Shown piece after piece: positions 1-9,417 of a stretch of DNA of 64,000 nucleotides. The notes below the pieces were generated by a model. It had not been told where the DNA came from, did no database searches, and saw nothing but the letters and a program-made list of their open reading frames with translations. The translations under genes and the position numbers were made by a program. Within the stretch, counting starts at the first letter, position 1. Every line of letters starts with the position of its first letter. The stretch lies in assembly GCF_004137355.1 (NCBI RefSeq), contig NZ_SDVB01000253.1, positions 372,001-436,000 on the forward strand, given 5' to 3'. Origin of the DNA: Ciceribacter ferrooxidans (GTDB lineage Bacteria; Pseudomonadota; Alphaproteobacteria; Rhizobiales; Rhizobiaceae).

Positions 1-241
1 GGGCGGGGCAATGAACATAGCAAAGGTCGTATGGCAGCAGCCTCCGCATCCGTTCAATGAGCGGTTCTGCGCTCGGCTCCACGTCGTTGTCGGCGACGAT
101 GACGCGAAGGGTGACCCCTTCAGGGGTCTCGATGGTTGCGAGCGACAGCAGCGTTTTCTCGAGGGACAGGCGCTGAAAGGTGCAGACGCCGATGTCGATC
201 CGCGTTGCCGCTGCGGCTTCCGTGGACTGAAGCTGTGTCAT
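1..241 (-). CDS. exoM: ExoM-like glycosyltransferase (partial, C-terminus outside window)
   Basis: Reading leftwards from an ATG at 241, the frame stays open to the window edge for 80 codons. It encodes an N-terminus with RIDIGVCTFQR and VTLRVIVADND, the family-2 glycosyltransferase start (beta strand, nucleotide-sugar site, then D-N-D). In S. meliloti ExoM adds a glucose during assembly of the succinoglycan octasaccharide on the cytoplasmic face of the inner membrane. Its ATG overlaps the TGA of exoA (ATGA), so the two are translationally coupled, and exoM follows exoA in the known cluster order. Assignment to ExoM rather than another GT2 rests on position and the visible N-terminus. Confidence 0.85.
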   Translation of the reverse strand, partial: MTQLQSTEAAAATRIDIGVCTFQRLSLEKTLLSLATIETPEGVTLRVIVADNDVEPSAEPLIERMRRLLPYDLCYVHCPA

Positions 242-1260
242 CGCGACATCTCCCCGCCTGTCGCCCGGACCGGCGTGCGATTGCCGGTCGCGATCACCTC
301 ACGCCAGAAGCCGGCGGACCAGGCGAAATGCATGACCATCGCGGAGACGGCGGCGAGCGGCCCGTGCGGATTGCGCTCCCCGATCGCCAACCAGGTGCCG
401 TAGCCCAGGCAGGCGGCAGCCCATAGCGCAAACGGAATGGCAGCGGCGGCATTGAAGACGGTGAGCGCTGCCCCGATGGTCACGGGCACGACCGAGAGCG
501 GGATCATCTGGCGGATGCTGGGCCACGAACGGTGCTTGAGGAAGTTGCGGGCGCGGCCACGGCCATAGCCGAAATATTGCCGGTAGAGCGACACTGGGTT
601 CGCCCTCGGATAGTAGACCATGCTGGTCTTGTCGGTCATCCAGATGCGATATCCCGCCTGATTCAGGCGGTAGTCGAGTTCGGCATCCTCGTTGTGGTTG
701 AACGCTTCATCGTAGCCGCCCATCTTCCGGAAGGCCGCGATCTTCATCAGCGCGTGATGGCCGTGATCGGTCCAGTGGCTGGCGGCACCGATGCGGTGAC
801 GCGAACCGCCGTTGCCGAGACGCGAGTTCTGGGCAAGTGCCGTCGCCTTCTGGAACAGGCCGAATCCCACGGTCTGCATGCCGACCACGACGGAATCCGC
901 TCCCGCGGCGAGCGCCTCGGCCACCAGTGTCTGGCAGTAATCTTCCGGATAGCCGCCATGGGCGTCGATGCGGATCAGATAGTCGCAATCAAGGCCGTAG
1001 GTCGCGACCGCGAGATTGACGCCCGCACTCTGGATTTTTCTCGGATTGGCGAGAAGCGTGACCTTGGGATTCTCGCGCTCGATCCTTTGGACGATCTCGC
1101 GGGTTCCGTCTGTGCTGCCGCCATCGGCGACGATGATCCGGGCATCGAGGTCGGCGAGTGCCTTGTGCAGATTGCCGATGACCGCTTCGATGTGTCCGGC
1201 CTCGTTGAGGCAGGGTATGGCAATGAGGCACCGCACCGACTTCAGCTGTTCAGCCGTCAT
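238..1260 (-). CDS. exoA: ExoA succinoglycan glucosyltransferase (GT2)
   Basis: The 340-residue protein begins with a family-2 glycosyltransferase domain: CLIAIPCLNE near residue 11, DGGSTDGT (diphosphonucleotide-sugar site) near 46 and the DAH metal site near 98. The C-terminal third has hydrophobic segments (PLSVVPVTIGAALTVF and following) that should anchor it to the inner membrane. In S. meliloti ExoA adds the second sugar, a beta-1,3-linked glucose, to the ExoY-primed lipid carrier. It overlaps exoL by 4 bp upstream and exoM by 4 bp downstream, so the three are one translationally coupled unit. Length and order match the known ExoA. Confidence 0.92.
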   Translation of the reverse strand: MTAEQLKSVRCLIAIPCLNEAGHIEAVIGNLHKALADLDARIIVADGGSTDGTREIVQRIERENPKVTLLANPRKIQSAGVNLAVATYGLDCDYLIRIDAHGGYPEDYCQTLVAEALAAGADSVVVGMQTVGFGLFQKATALAQNSRLGNGGSRHRIGAASHWTDHGHHALMKIAAFRKMGGYDEAFNHNEDAELDYRLNQAGYRIWMTDKTSMVYYPRANPVSLYRQYFGYGRGRARNFLKHRSWPSIRQMIPLSVVPVTIGAALTVFNAAAAIPFALWAAACLGYGTWLAIGERNPHGPLAAVSAMVMHFAWSAGFWREVIATGNRTPVRATGGEMSR

Positions 1261-2468
1261 GATAGTCCTCCTTGATCGCGATAGGTCGGGGAACCGGCCA
1301 CTGCCACGCTTGCAGCGCCGTCTGCATTGGTTGAGAGCGTCGCGAGTCGCCTGACGAGGGCTTCACAGTCGTCGCGCCGGACGCTCCAGAGAGAAGGATG
1401 TTGTTTGGCGACGGTCTCGAAGGCGTGCCGATAGCTCTCTTCATCCATGCCTTCGAACAGCTCCTGAAGGCGGGAGCCATCGGCATCGGGAAGCACGAGT
1501 CCGATTTTCCTGTCCTCGAGGAAACGAGCCGTCTCTGTGCCGGCAAGGGCGATCGGAACAGCGCCGTGGCGGCAACCTTCGTACAGGCGGTTCGGCAGCA
1601 GCCAGTTGGAGTTCTGTCCCTCCTCGAAGAAATCGATGGTCCAGACGTAATCCACGCCGGCATAGATCGCCGGGAGATCCTCGGGGTTGCGGTAAGGACC
1701 TCTGAAGGTCATGTGGGGCTCTGCCGCGACGACGTTGTCGAAGTCTTTCAACTCCGATCGGGCGGGGCGGCCGCGCAGGACGATCTCGACTCGACCGCCC
1801 ATCGCGCGTGACAACGCGGAGAGCATCGCCAGCGAACGACTGCAACGTAGCGCCCCGAACCAGCCGATCCGCCATGGATCGCCCTTCCTGCGTTGCCGCA
1901 CCGGCGCCGGTGCGTCGGCCTCCTCTCCGAGCGCGAGAACCTGGTTTTGCAGGAGGAGAACGGGGAGGTCGAGCCCGGAAAGGGGGCGGAAATAGTTCTC
2001 GACGAAGGCAGGGGAGCTGGTGATCAGAAGCTTTGCTTTTTGCCCGAGACGCGCTTCCGCACCGCGCAACATCCGACCGACGAGATCGCCGCGGAGCAGG
2101 AGACGATGGATGTCGAGGCTCTCGTAAACGATCGGAACACGGCCGCCGAAGGCCGTGACCGCCCGGTTGGCGACCGCGAGCATTTCGAGATTGCGTGCGA
2201 TGATGACGTCCGGCCTGGCCACGTCACGAAGCTCCCGGCTGATGCTGAGGCAGGCCTTTCCCACCGCGCCCAGACGTTGCGCGAAGCGGCCGTCGGCAGT
2301 GACGCCGAGTTCGATCGGGCGCAGACCCTCCACCGCCGCCAATGCGTTGTCGCCGCGGCGGAAGCCGGCAAGTGTTACCCGCGCGCCACCTGCCGAGAGC
2401 ATCAGCACCCGGCGACGAACGGCGGGGTCGGCGAGATCATGGACGAGGTAAAGCACGTGAAGCGTCAT
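1257..2468 (-). CDS. exoL: ExoL succinoglycan glycosyltransferase (GT-B fold)
   Basis: A 403-residue GT-B type glycosyltransferase. The N-terminal Rossmann half starts LHVLYLVHDLADPAVRRR; the C-terminal half carries WRIGWFGALRCSRSL and an acidic stretch around PHMTFRGPYRNPEDL and IDFFEEGQNSNW, typical of the nucleotide-sugar side of this fold. In S. meliloti ExoL adds an early beta-1,4 glucose to the succinoglycan repeat. The gene lies between exoK and exoA as in the known cluster, 28 bp after exoK, and its stop overlaps the exoA start. Function is inferred from family and synteny. Confidence 0.88.
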   Translation of the reverse strand: MTLHVLYLVHDLADPAVRRRVLMLSAGGARVTLAGFRRGDNALAAVEGLRPIELGVTADGRFAQRLGAVGKACLSISRELRDVARPDVIIARNLEMLAVANRAVTAFGGRVPIVYESLDIHRLLLRGDLVGRMLRGAEARLGQKAKLLITSSPAFVENYFRPLSGLDLPVLLLQNQVLALGEEADAPAPVRQRRKGDPWRIGWFGALRCSRSLAMLSALSRAMGGRVEIVLRGRPARSELKDFDNVVAAEPHMTFRGPYRNPEDLPAIYAGVDYVWTIDFFEEGQNSNWLLPNRLYEGCRHGAVPIALAGTETARFLEDRKIGLVLPDADGSRLQELFEGMDEESYRHAFETVAKQHPSLWSVRRDDCEALVRRLATLSTNADGAASVAVAGSPTYRDQGGLS

Positions 2469-2496
2469 TGCATCCGTTCTCCAGGATAGGGGCGGC

Positions 2497-3285
2497 TCAC
2501 TTCAGCTTGCAGACGAGAGAACCCTCGAACTGGCACTTGTCTCCTGCGGCCGTGAACGCCACCTGTTCGATCTGCATCCGCGCCGGGCCGGAGAAAGCGA
2601 AATTGCCCATCCAGTCCTTGAGCGTGTCCGTGCCCCAGAGGCTCAGGAAGATCTTCTGTGCGTTGACCGGCAGCTTTGTCGGATCCGTGACCTCGTGGGC
2701 CATTTCGCCGTTGACGAAGAAGCGCAACCGGTCCTTCTCCCAGACAAAGGCATAGTCGTTGAAGCCCGTGTCGGCGCCGCCGGGCACGTCGACCAGAGCC
2801 TCGTTGCCGCCCTTGCGTGAGACGTACTGGTTGACCTGAACCTTCGACGTGTCCCTGCCGAGCACCTCGAAGTCGATTTCATCATGCGGCTTCTTGTCGG
2901 CGGGTCCGATATAGCTGAAGAAGGCGGAGTTCAGGCCAGGCCCGGTTGCCGCCTTCATCCGGATTTCATAGGTCCCGTAGCCATACCGCTTGCGGGTCTG
3001 GATCTCGCCGCAGGCATAATCGCGATCGCCGGTCTCCTTCTGGTCGAGTGTCAATGTCAGGAGCCCGCCTGCCACCGATACCTGCGACTTCGACCAGGTG
3101 CAGTTCTGGTGCGGACCGTTGTTCCAGCCGTCCGACACGAACCAGAACGACGTATCGAGCTTGTCGAAGGTTTCGACGAAAGATGCCCCGGTCACGCCTT
3201 CCTGAGCACCGGCGGCGGTTGGCGCCAGTGCCAGGAGGCCGATGATTGCAAGGCGGTGGCATTCTGTCTTGCCGAGAGATGTCAT
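2497..3285 (-). CDS. exoK: ExoK secreted endo-beta-1,3-1,4-glycanase (GH16)
   Basis: A 262-residue secreted glycoside hydrolase of family 16. Residues 1-27 form a signal peptide ending AAGA. The active-site signature HDEIDFEVLG is intact, with E136 as nucleophile, D138 as helper and E140 as acid/base. Trp- and Asn-rich segments (DGWNNGPHQNCTW, RKRYGYGTYEIRM) are typical of lichenase-like GH16 enzymes. ExoK cleaves nascent succinoglycan to give low-molecular-weight chains. It sits between exoH and exoL as in S. meliloti; its start lies 16 bp after exoH. Cysteines (C62, C92 and two near the C-terminus) may form disulphides in the periplasm or outside the cell. Confidence 0.93.
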   Translation of the reverse strand: MTSLGKTECHRLAIIGLLALAPTAAGAQEGVTGASFVETFDKLDTSFWFVSDGWNNGPHQNCTWSKSQVSVAGGLLTLTLDQKETGDRDYACGEIQTRKRYGYGTYEIRMKAATGPGLNSAFFSYIGPADKKPHDEIDFEVLGRDTSKVQVNQYVSRKGGNEALVDVPGGADTGFNDYAFVWEKDRLRFFVNGEMAHEVTDPTKLPVNAQKIFLSLWGTDTLKDWMGNFAFSGPARMQIEQVAFTAAGDKCQFEGSLVCKLK

Positions 3286-3301
3286 CGTCTTTCACCTTTG
3301 C

Positions 3302-4432
3302 CTACGAAGAGTATTCGGAGCGGGAGGCCACGACCTCGGTCGGCGGGTAACGTCGCTTGCGGCCGCTGTCTGTCCGGTTGCCGGTGAGGATGGCGTGAAG
3401 CCCGGGAGTTGCGCGTTTCACAAGACCGTGGGTCGTGGTCAGAAACACCAGCGTCAGCACCGGCGCCGTGAGATAGAAGAGTGGATAGGAGGCCGAGCCC
3501 ATCCGGTTCCACGCCATCCACAGCAGGATGAGGAGTGGGTAGTGGCCGCAGAAGATCCAGAAGCTCAGGCCGCCGCCGGAGGCGAGTCGGGTGCCGAAGC
3601 GGGTACGGACGAGGAGGCTCGACAGTGCCCAGGCGCCGAGAATGCCGGCAATTGCCGTGAGACTGCGCAGCATTTCGAGCCATAGAGGATATTCGGGCCC
3701 GGTTGCGTAAAGTCCTGCCGCCAATAGCAGCGACGCCGCGCCAACGGCGAGTGTTATGGACGTGGCGTGTTCGTCGAGACGCTTGACGTCGATCTGGTGA
3801 AGCGAGGCATAGATGCCGAGGCTGAAACCGAACAGGATCGATTTCTTCAGGAATATCAGGTTCGGAACGGGCAGCACGGCATACGCCAGGAACAATGCCA
3901 GCGTGAGATGCGGAAAGCGCGTCACAAGCTGGCCGAGAAGCGGAGAGAGAGCGATGCAGAGCAGAAGATCGCGCAGGAAATAGAGCGGCAGGTTGATCGG
4001 CCAGTCCTGGACGGCAAAGGCGAGGCTCGCCAGTTCGTGCGACGGGGCGCCTGCAACATCCGGAAGGTAGCCGACAGCAACGCCGTTCCTCTGAGCGGCG
4101 AAGGCGAGGATCAGGAAGGCGCTGTTCCAAATCATGAAAGGAAGAAGAACCGTCACCGCCTTGCTGCCGAGTACCCTGCGGTAGTCAAACTGTGTGAGGC
4201 CGCGACGGAAAAGCAGATAGCCGGAGATTGCACTGAGGCACGGAACACCGATACGGAAGAGGCTGTCTCCGAGATAGACTCGCAGCCAGTCCACGGTGCC
4301 ATAGTTCCCGAGATAGGGACTTCTTTGCGGATCGTAAGGTATGTGGACGAAAACGATCCCTGCGATCAGCAGGAGCCGCATCAGATTGATCCGCGATGAG
4401 ACGTTCGCGTCGACGTTCACGATGGCAGTCAC
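3302..4432 (-). CDS. exoH: ExoH succinyltransferase (acyltransferase-3 membrane protein)
   Basis: A polytopic acyltransferase-3 family protein with about ten membrane helices. It carries the family's first-helix motif INLMRLLLIAGIVFVHIP, with the conserved His after the Arg, and the RIGVPCLSAISGYLLFRRG segment. In S. meliloti ExoH adds succinyl groups to succinoglycan in the inner membrane; this controls where ExoK and ExsH cut. The start is uncertain. The frame is open to a TTG at 4468; the GTG at 4432 gives 376 residues, close to the length I recall for ExoH, and has a purine-rich AGGGGGAG about 14 nt upstream. The conserved fold begins after both. Confidence 0.85.
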   Translation of the reverse strand: MTAIVNVDANVSSRINLMRLLLIAGIVFVHIPYDPQRSPYLGNYGTVDWLRVYLGDSLFRIGVPCLSAISGYLLFRRGLTQFDYRRVLGSKAVTVLLPFMIWNSAFLILAFAAQRNGVAVGYLPDVAGAPSHELASLAFAVQDWPINLPLYFLRDLLLCIALSPLLGQLVTRFPHLTLALFLAYAVLPVPNLIFLKKSILFGFSLGIYASLHQIDVKRLDEHATSITLAVGAASLLLAAGLYATGPEYPLWLEMLRSLTAIAGILGAWALSSLLVRTRFGTRLASGGGLSFWIFCGHYPLLILLWMAWNRMGSASYPLFYLTAPVLTLVFLTTTHGLVKRATPGLHAILTGNRTDSGRKRRYPPTEVVASRSEYSS

Positions 4433-4803
4433 CCCTATTGGGCCGCTCCCCCTAAGCAGCCGTTTCAACCAGAGCAGACTTGAGCCCGCATCCTTAAGCT
4501 AGGGGTGCGAAGAGGTAGAAAATATGGCAGTGCAGCGAGAAAATGCCGCCGACTATATTGCGTCGCACAATTGTTCTGATGGAGGCCCTTCCTCGGGAAA
4601 GGTCTCGAGCTCTTGAGTATTGTCAAAAAAACGCAGGATTGCAGACGGTTACGATAATCAACGATATGGTTGTACGTCGGGGGCAATAGCGGCCGTCGGC
4701 GGCCAGATTTTTTCCCCGTGAGAAGCCCGGAAAACTCGCGCCGCCCCAATGGCGGGTCCCAACGGAATAGATCGTGCCCCAATTGAGGCACGCATCACAG
4801 ATT
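4433..4803. other. exoH-exoT intergenic region; exoI absent
   Basis: In S. meliloti exoI (a nuclease-like secreted protein) lies between exoH and exoT. Here no frame of that kind is present in about 370 bp. The stretch is AT-richer than its surroundings. On the + strand a GC stem (GGCCG 4691-4695, CGGCC 4700-4704) is followed by AGATTTTTTCC, an intrinsic-terminator shape, although no + strand gene precedes it. Nothing else recognisable. Confidence 0.5.
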
Positions 4804-6291
4804 CTATTCCGCGATCGCCGCCGCCGTCGTCGCGGCTGGTGTGGTCTTGCGCGCAAGCGCCATGAGCGTCCGCAGCAGGGGGCGTTCGGTGAGCAGGATG
4901 AGAACCGTGTAAATCACGCCTCCGACAAGGATGCCGACAACCATCTGGAGCGCCGGATTGGGGATGATGTGCCCGTAGGTATCGAGAAGCGCACGCACCG
5001 CCACCGCCATGACGATCGAGGTGAACATGGGGCGACTCGCCTGGAGGAAACCGCGTAGGAAAGGCTTGTCGTCGGCCCTGAAGACGATCCAGGAATAGCC
5101 GGCAAGAACGATTGCGTTGACGATGCAGAGCGCGATCATCGCCTCGACCAGGGATCCCCGCAACGCTCCGGTCGCGACGGCGGCAGTGGTGACAGCCGCG
5201 CGCAGGAGGGCCCACCAGAAGAGGACGCCCCCACGGCCGATACCCTTCAGATAGGGAACGAAGGTACTGCAGGGCGTGAGAATACCCTTGGATATGGCAA
5301 GCAGACCGAGCACTGGCCAGGCATAGGCCCACTGCTCGCCGAACAGCACGCGCATTGCAGGTTCTGCGACCGCCCAGAGACCGAACATCATCGGAGCAAG
5401 CAGCACGGTCGTCACCTGCGTGCTCAGCATCAACGCCTGTGATCGCCGTTCGCGATCATGCATCATGGAGCTGAAGGCCGGGAACAGAACGCCCATGACC
5501 GCGGACAATACCACCTGGTTCGGAATGCTCGAGAATCGGTTGGCCGCGGAATAGGCCCCCGCATCCGCCAAACCGAGATGGCGGGAGATCACCACCATCG
5601 GCGACTGGAACGTAACGAAATTGGCGACCTCGGAGCCCATCATCCCGAGACTGAAACGGGTGAGTGCGAGCACGCGGCGCATGCTGAAGGCGAATCCCGG
5701 GCGATAGCGCGAGACGGCGTAGAGGCCCCAGATGCGGATGAGGGCGGAGGAGAAGAGTTGTGCGACGAGCGCCCACACGCCGACGCCGGCGAGCGCAAGC
5801 ACCAGCGCGATGGTCGCACCGAGCGACTCCGAGATCATGCTCCACAGTGCATCCTTGGAGAACTGCATGCGCCGGGCAAGAAGCGCATAGGCGACGTCGC
5901 CGCCGAGTTGCAGCGGGATAAGCAGGCACATCGTCCGCAGGAGGTAGGCGGCCTCCGTGGCTCCCAGCATGCCGGCAATGGGTTCCGCGTAGACATAGAT
6001 GACGAATGCCAGCAGCGCCGAAATCGCGAGATTCGTCCAGAAGACGGAGTGGACCGTGACCGCGTCCTCGTCCTCCTGGAGTATCAATGCGGAGGCGAAA
6101 CCGGCCCCGCCGATCATCGCGAGGAACTGAACCGCGGCGAGCGCCACGGCGACCGCGCCGAACTCGTCCGGTGACAGGATGCGGGCCAAAATAGGCACGG
6201 TGACAAACTTAAGCCCGAATGTCCCTGTCTTGGATAGGACGCTCCAGCCGACGTTACGGGTCACCGATTTCGCGTTCACTGCTGGGGGCAT
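4804..6291 (-). CDS. exoT: ExoT succinoglycan flippase-like transporter (PST family)
   Basis: A 495-residue protein with 12-14 predicted membrane helices, of the polysaccharide transporter (Wzx/MOP) superfamily. The N-terminal NVGWSVLSKTGTFGLKF and LARILSPDEFGAVAVA are typical of this family. ExoT is thought to move succinoglycan units or oligomers across the inner membrane. The frame extends to 6384, but the ATG at 6291 is preceded by AAAGGATG about 8 nt away and gives about the length expected for ExoT. It is the first gene of the leftward exo operon and is divergent from exoW across a 124-bp promoter region. Confidence 0.9.
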   Translation of the reverse strand: MPPAVNAKSVTRNVGWSVLSKTGTFGLKFVTVPILARILSPDEFGAVAVALAAVQFLAMIGGAGFASALILQEDEDAVTVHSVFWTNLAISALLAFVIYVYAEPIAGMLGATEAAYLLRTMCLLIPLQLGGDVAYALLARRMQFSKDALWSMISESLGATIALVLALAGVGVWALVAQLFSSALIRIWGLYAVSRYRPGFAFSMRRVLALTRFSLGMMGSEVANFVTFQSPMVVISRHLGLADAGAYSAANRFSSIPNQVVLSAVMGVLFPAFSSMMHDRERRSQALMLSTQVTTVLLAPMMFGLWAVAEPAMRVLFGEQWAYAWPVLGLLAISKGILTPCSTFVPYLKGIGRGGVLFWWALLRAAVTTAAVATGALRGSLVEAMIALCIVNAIVLAGYSWIVFRADDKPFLRGFLQASRPMFTSIVMAVAVRALLDTYGHIIPNPALQMVVGILVGGVIYTVLILLTERPLLRTLMALARKTTPAATTAAAIAE

Positions 6292-6415
6292 GACGACATC
6301 CTTTGTAGACGAACCAGGGAACGACGACGACAAAGACGTAAGCGCCGGGCGAGAGCCGCAACCTGTCTGGAGGAGGCCAGGCAACCTCTTTTAGGTAAAC
6401 TGCAGGGGCAAAAAG

Positions 6416-7390
6416 ATGGCGAAGTTTTCAGTTATCATTCCGTACTACCAGAAGGAGCCGGGCATTCTCAGGCGTGCGCTCGGTTCTGTTCTTGCCCAGA
6501 CCTACCGTGATTTCCATGTCATCGTGGTCGATGACCAGTCGCCCTATCCGGTCGATGACGAGCTTGCGCCGCTTCCCGCCGAAGCGCGCGACCGGCTCAC
6601 GGTCGTCCGTCAGGCGAATGCCGGACCGGGTGGCGCGCGCAATACCGGCCTCGAACACGTGCCGGACGACGCGAACTTCGTCGCCTTTCTTGATTCCGAC
6701 GATTTGTGGACGCCTGATCACCTGCAGAACGCCTTTGTGGCGATGACGCAGTTCGGCGCGGACTGCTATTTCGCCTCGATCACCGGCGGCGATGCCTTCT
6801 ACTATCACTTCGGCATGGCAGAGCTAGAACGGAGCGAACGGGCGGTGCGCCTTTTCGACGATCCGCTGATGATCGAGCTCCCGGAGCTGTCACGGGTCAT
6901 GTTGAAGAACTGGAGCTTTCTGCACTTATCGTGCATGGTCCTCGGACGGCCACTCTTCGAGACCGTGCGCTTCGAGGCGGAACTGCGCCTTGCCGCTGAA
7001 GACGTCCTCTTTTTCTGCGATAGCGTGCTTGCCGCCCGTCGGACGGTGCTCTGCGACGCAGCCGGTGCGGTCCGCGGCGAGGGCGTCAATATCTTCCACA
7101 GCATCGACAACGACTCGCCGCAGTTCCTCAAGCAGCAGTTCAACACGTGGGTGGCGCTCGACACTCTCGAGGGCCGTTTTCAGGGGCGCCCGGACGAGGT
7201 CGCCTCCATCCGAAGCTACAAGCAGACGGCGCGAAGGCAGGCACTCTGGAGCCAGGCTCGCCTCGTCAAGCGACGCAAAGTCCCACAGGTGAGCCTGCTC
7301 GCACGATGGTTCTGGCGCGATCCCGCCATCCTGCAGAGCGTCATGCAGCTGGCGGTCGGGAAACTCGTTCGCCAGTCATCCGCCAATTGA
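6416..7390 (+). CDS. exoW: ExoW succinoglycan glucosyltransferase (GT2)
   Basis: A 324-residue family-2 glycosyltransferase starting KFSVIIPYYQKEPGILRRAL. It carries VIVVDDQSP (substrate Asp pair near residue 40), GPGGARNTGLE and the metal-binding FLDSDDLW near residue 98. In S. meliloti ExoW adds a late beta-1,3 glucose to the side chain of the succinoglycan repeat. There is no N-terminal signal. It is divergent from exoT and 69 bp upstream of exoV, as in the known cluster. The start ATG at 6416 is the first in the frame and precedes the conserved motif by two codons. Confidence 0.92.
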   Translation: MAKFSVIIPYYQKEPGILRRALGSVLAQTYRDFHVIVVDDQSPYPVDDELAPLPAEARDRLTVVRQANAGPGGARNTGLEHVPDDANFVAFLDSDDLWTPDHLQNAFVAMTQFGADCYFASITGGDAFYYHFGMAELERSERAVRLFDDPLMIELPELSRVMLKNWSFLHLSCMVLGRPLFETVRFEAELRLAAEDVLFFCDSVLAARRTVLCDAAGAVRGEGVNIFHSIDNDSPQFLKQQFNTWVALDTLEGRFQGRPDEVASIRSYKQTARRQALWSQARLVKRRKVPQVSLLARWFWRDPAILQSVMQLAVGKLVRQSSAN

Positions 7391-7459
7391 GTTCGAAATG
7401 TTTTCCGCTGTCCGGCGGGACCGCGTTCTCGCGACCCGTGTGGCAACCAGGAGGATCAG

Positions 7460-8407
7460 ATGCAGCCCTTTTACTGGCAATCGCAGTACGGCAATTTCGG
7501 TGACGACCTGAACTTGTGGCTTTGGGACCACCTGCTGCCTGGCTTTCGGGATGTTCACCCCGATGTCCTGCTCGTCGGCGTCGGCACCGTTCTCGACCGT
7601 GCGCTTCTGCCCTCCGGAATTCGCAAGCTCGTCGTCGGCAGCGGCTTCGGCTACGGGACCTTGCCGGACATGTCCGACGGGGACGAGTGGGACGTCCGGT
7701 GTGTGCGCGGACCTCTCACCGCCCAGGCCGCAGGCCTTCCTCTCGAAAGAGGCATCGTCGATCCGGCGGTCATGGTCGCCGACATGCCGGAGTTTCGTAA
7801 TATCGAAAAGAAGCATCGCAAGAGTTTCGTGCCGCATTGGGAGTCGGCCGTCGCCGGCTTGTGGCCGGCGATCTGCGAGACGGTAGGGCTCAACTACATC
7901 GACCCGCGCGGGGAGGCCGGGGAGGTGATCCGCGAGATTGCGGCATCCGAAATGGTGGTGGCGGAATCCATGCACGGGGCGATCCTTGCGGATGCGTTTC
8001 GAATCCCCTGGGTCGCGGTGACGACGTCCCGCAGCATCAACAGCTTCAAGTGGCGGGATTGGGCCTCCACGCTCGGCGTTTCCTACCATCCCCGACAGGT
8101 TCCGGTCTCCAGCCGCGCCGAGGCGATCATCAAGGGAGCCAGGTTCTGGGGCGTCGATTTCAGGGAAAATGTCCCCGCCCGAAGTGAGGTCCGCCGTTCC
8201 GATCTCGGCGATATCGCCGTTCTCGATCGCGAACCCCGCCAGACCACGCTGCGCACGGCGGCCAAGCATGCGCTCGCCGCTCCCTCGACTCTTGCACTCT
8301 GGCAGGCGAGTCGGGCGACGCCACAGATGAGCGGCGACGCGCTCCTGACCGAACGCAAGGAACGCTTCGCGGCGGAACTCGAGCGGGTGCGCCGCGACTA
8401 CCTCTGA
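7460..8407 (+). CDS. exoV: ExoV polysaccharide pyruvyl (ketal) transferase
   Basis: A 315-residue polysaccharide pyruvyl transferase. The N-terminus MQPFYWQSQYGNFGDDLN has the family's N-x-G-D motif; GVGTVLDRALLP and KLVVGSGFGYG form the donor pocket; MVVAESMHGAILADAFRIP carries the conserved S-x-H-G signature near residue 175. ExoV transfers pyruvate from phosphoenolpyruvate to the terminal glucose of the succinoglycan side chain. It follows exoW in the same direction. Its stop overlaps the convergent exoU stop by about 10 bp, so the two genes share their 3' ends. Length matches the family. Confidence 0.92.
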   Translation: MQPFYWQSQYGNFGDDLNLWLWDHLLPGFRDVHPDVLLVGVGTVLDRALLPSGIRKLVVGSGFGYGTLPDMSDGDEWDVRCVRGPLTAQAAGLPLERGIVDPAVMVADMPEFRNIEKKHRKSFVPHWESAVAGLWPAICETVGLNYIDPRGEAGEVIREIAASEMVVAESMHGAILADAFRIPWVAVTTSRSINSFKWRDWASTLGVSYHPRQVPVSSRAEAIIKGARFWGVDFRENVPARSEVRRSDLGDIAVLDREPRQTTLRTAAKHALAAPSTLALWQASRATPQMSGDALLTERKERFAAELERVRRDYL

Positions 8408-9417
8408 GCGGAAACAGGTATCGCGGAGAGCAGGTAGCGCAGGCCCGGCGAGTCGAGGTGCCCCGCCGCACCGATACCCGGCGGGCGGCGGAAGCGCTCC
8501 GTCTTGTCCGCGAGAATGCCGCCGGCGATGGCCGGAAGGGCTGCAGGGCGGGCGAGCGCGTAGCGGAGCGCGGCGAACGCGCCCTCGTCGTTCTTGAGAT
8601 CGAGGAAGCGACGCAGGTCATGCTTCGCCCGAACGTGCCGCTCATGCCGCCGGATCACAGCGACCATCTCGCCAGAAAGGGAACTGTCGGCAAGGATCGC
8701 GCGGTCGGCCTCGTAGAGGCGCCGGAGATCCTCCGTGCGGTGGCGCCCGCTGAGCGAGTCGCTCCGCACCACGGCACAGTAACCGCAAGCGTGAATCAGG
8801 CGATAGCGGGCCCCCTTTGCGAGGGCGCGCGCATAGAGCTCGTAATCCTCTCCCAGACGAAGATCCTCGCGGTACCGCAGGTCATTTGATTCGAGAAAGG
8901 CGCGGCGCATCAACGGTTTCAGAAAGCCGATCTCGCCGCGACGTACCCCGCGTCTTGAAATATTGCCCTCTATGAAGCTCTCGAGATCGATGAGCCGCGG
9001 TTGCGGATCAAATTCGGGTATCGTCGGTGGTGCGCCCGTCAACCGCGACTCTTCGATGAACGCGATATTGTCGGCGACGAAGTCCCACTCATCCTCGGCG
9101 AGCAGCCTGCCGAACCGGCCCGGAAGAAAGAAATCGTCGGCGTCGAGAATGGCGATGAAGGGAGAGGATGAGCATGCGATCGCCGCGTTGCGTGCGGCGG
9201 CGGGGCCGCGGTTCTTCTCGAAGCGCAGGATGCGAAGCCGGCCGCTGCCGTCGTCCGCAGTCTGCGCGGCCGTCGATGTGGCGTCGGTAGAGCCGTCATC
9301 GATGACGACGACCTCGGCTGTTTCGGGTTCCGCAAGGGCGGACGCGACCGCTCTTCCTATCGTTGCCGATGCATTCCTGGCCGCGATTACGACGCAGATG
9401 GCCTGTATTTGAGGCAT
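8398..9417 (-). CDS. exoU: ExoU succinoglycan glycosyltransferase (GT2)
   Basis: A 339-residue GT2 enzyme. Motifs are ICVVIAARNASATIGRAV, VVVIDDGSTDAT near residue 38, RGPAAARNAAI and FIAILDADDFF near residue 95. In S. meliloti ExoU adds a beta-1,6 glucose to the succinoglycan side chain. The gene is transcribed leftwards, converging on exoV, and shares its 3' end with it. The ATG at 9417 starts two codons before the conserved strand. Synteny (exoV-exoU-exoX) supports the name. Confidence 0.9.
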   Translation of the reverse strand: MPQIQAICVVIAARNASATIGRAVASALAEPETAEVVVIDDGSTDATSTAAQTADDGSGRLRILRFEKNRGPAAARNAAIACSSSPFIAILDADDFFLPGRFGRLLAEDEWDFVADNIAFIEESRLTGAPPTIPEFDPQPRLIDLESFIEGNISRRGVRRGEIGFLKPLMRRAFLESNDLRYREDLRLGEDYELYARALAKGARYRLIHACGYCAVVRSDSLSGRHRTEDLRRLYEADRAILADSSLSGEMVAVIRRHERHVRAKHDLRRFLDLKNDEGAFAALRYALARPAALPAIAGGILADKTERFRRPPGIGAAGHLDSPGLRYLLSAIPVSAQR

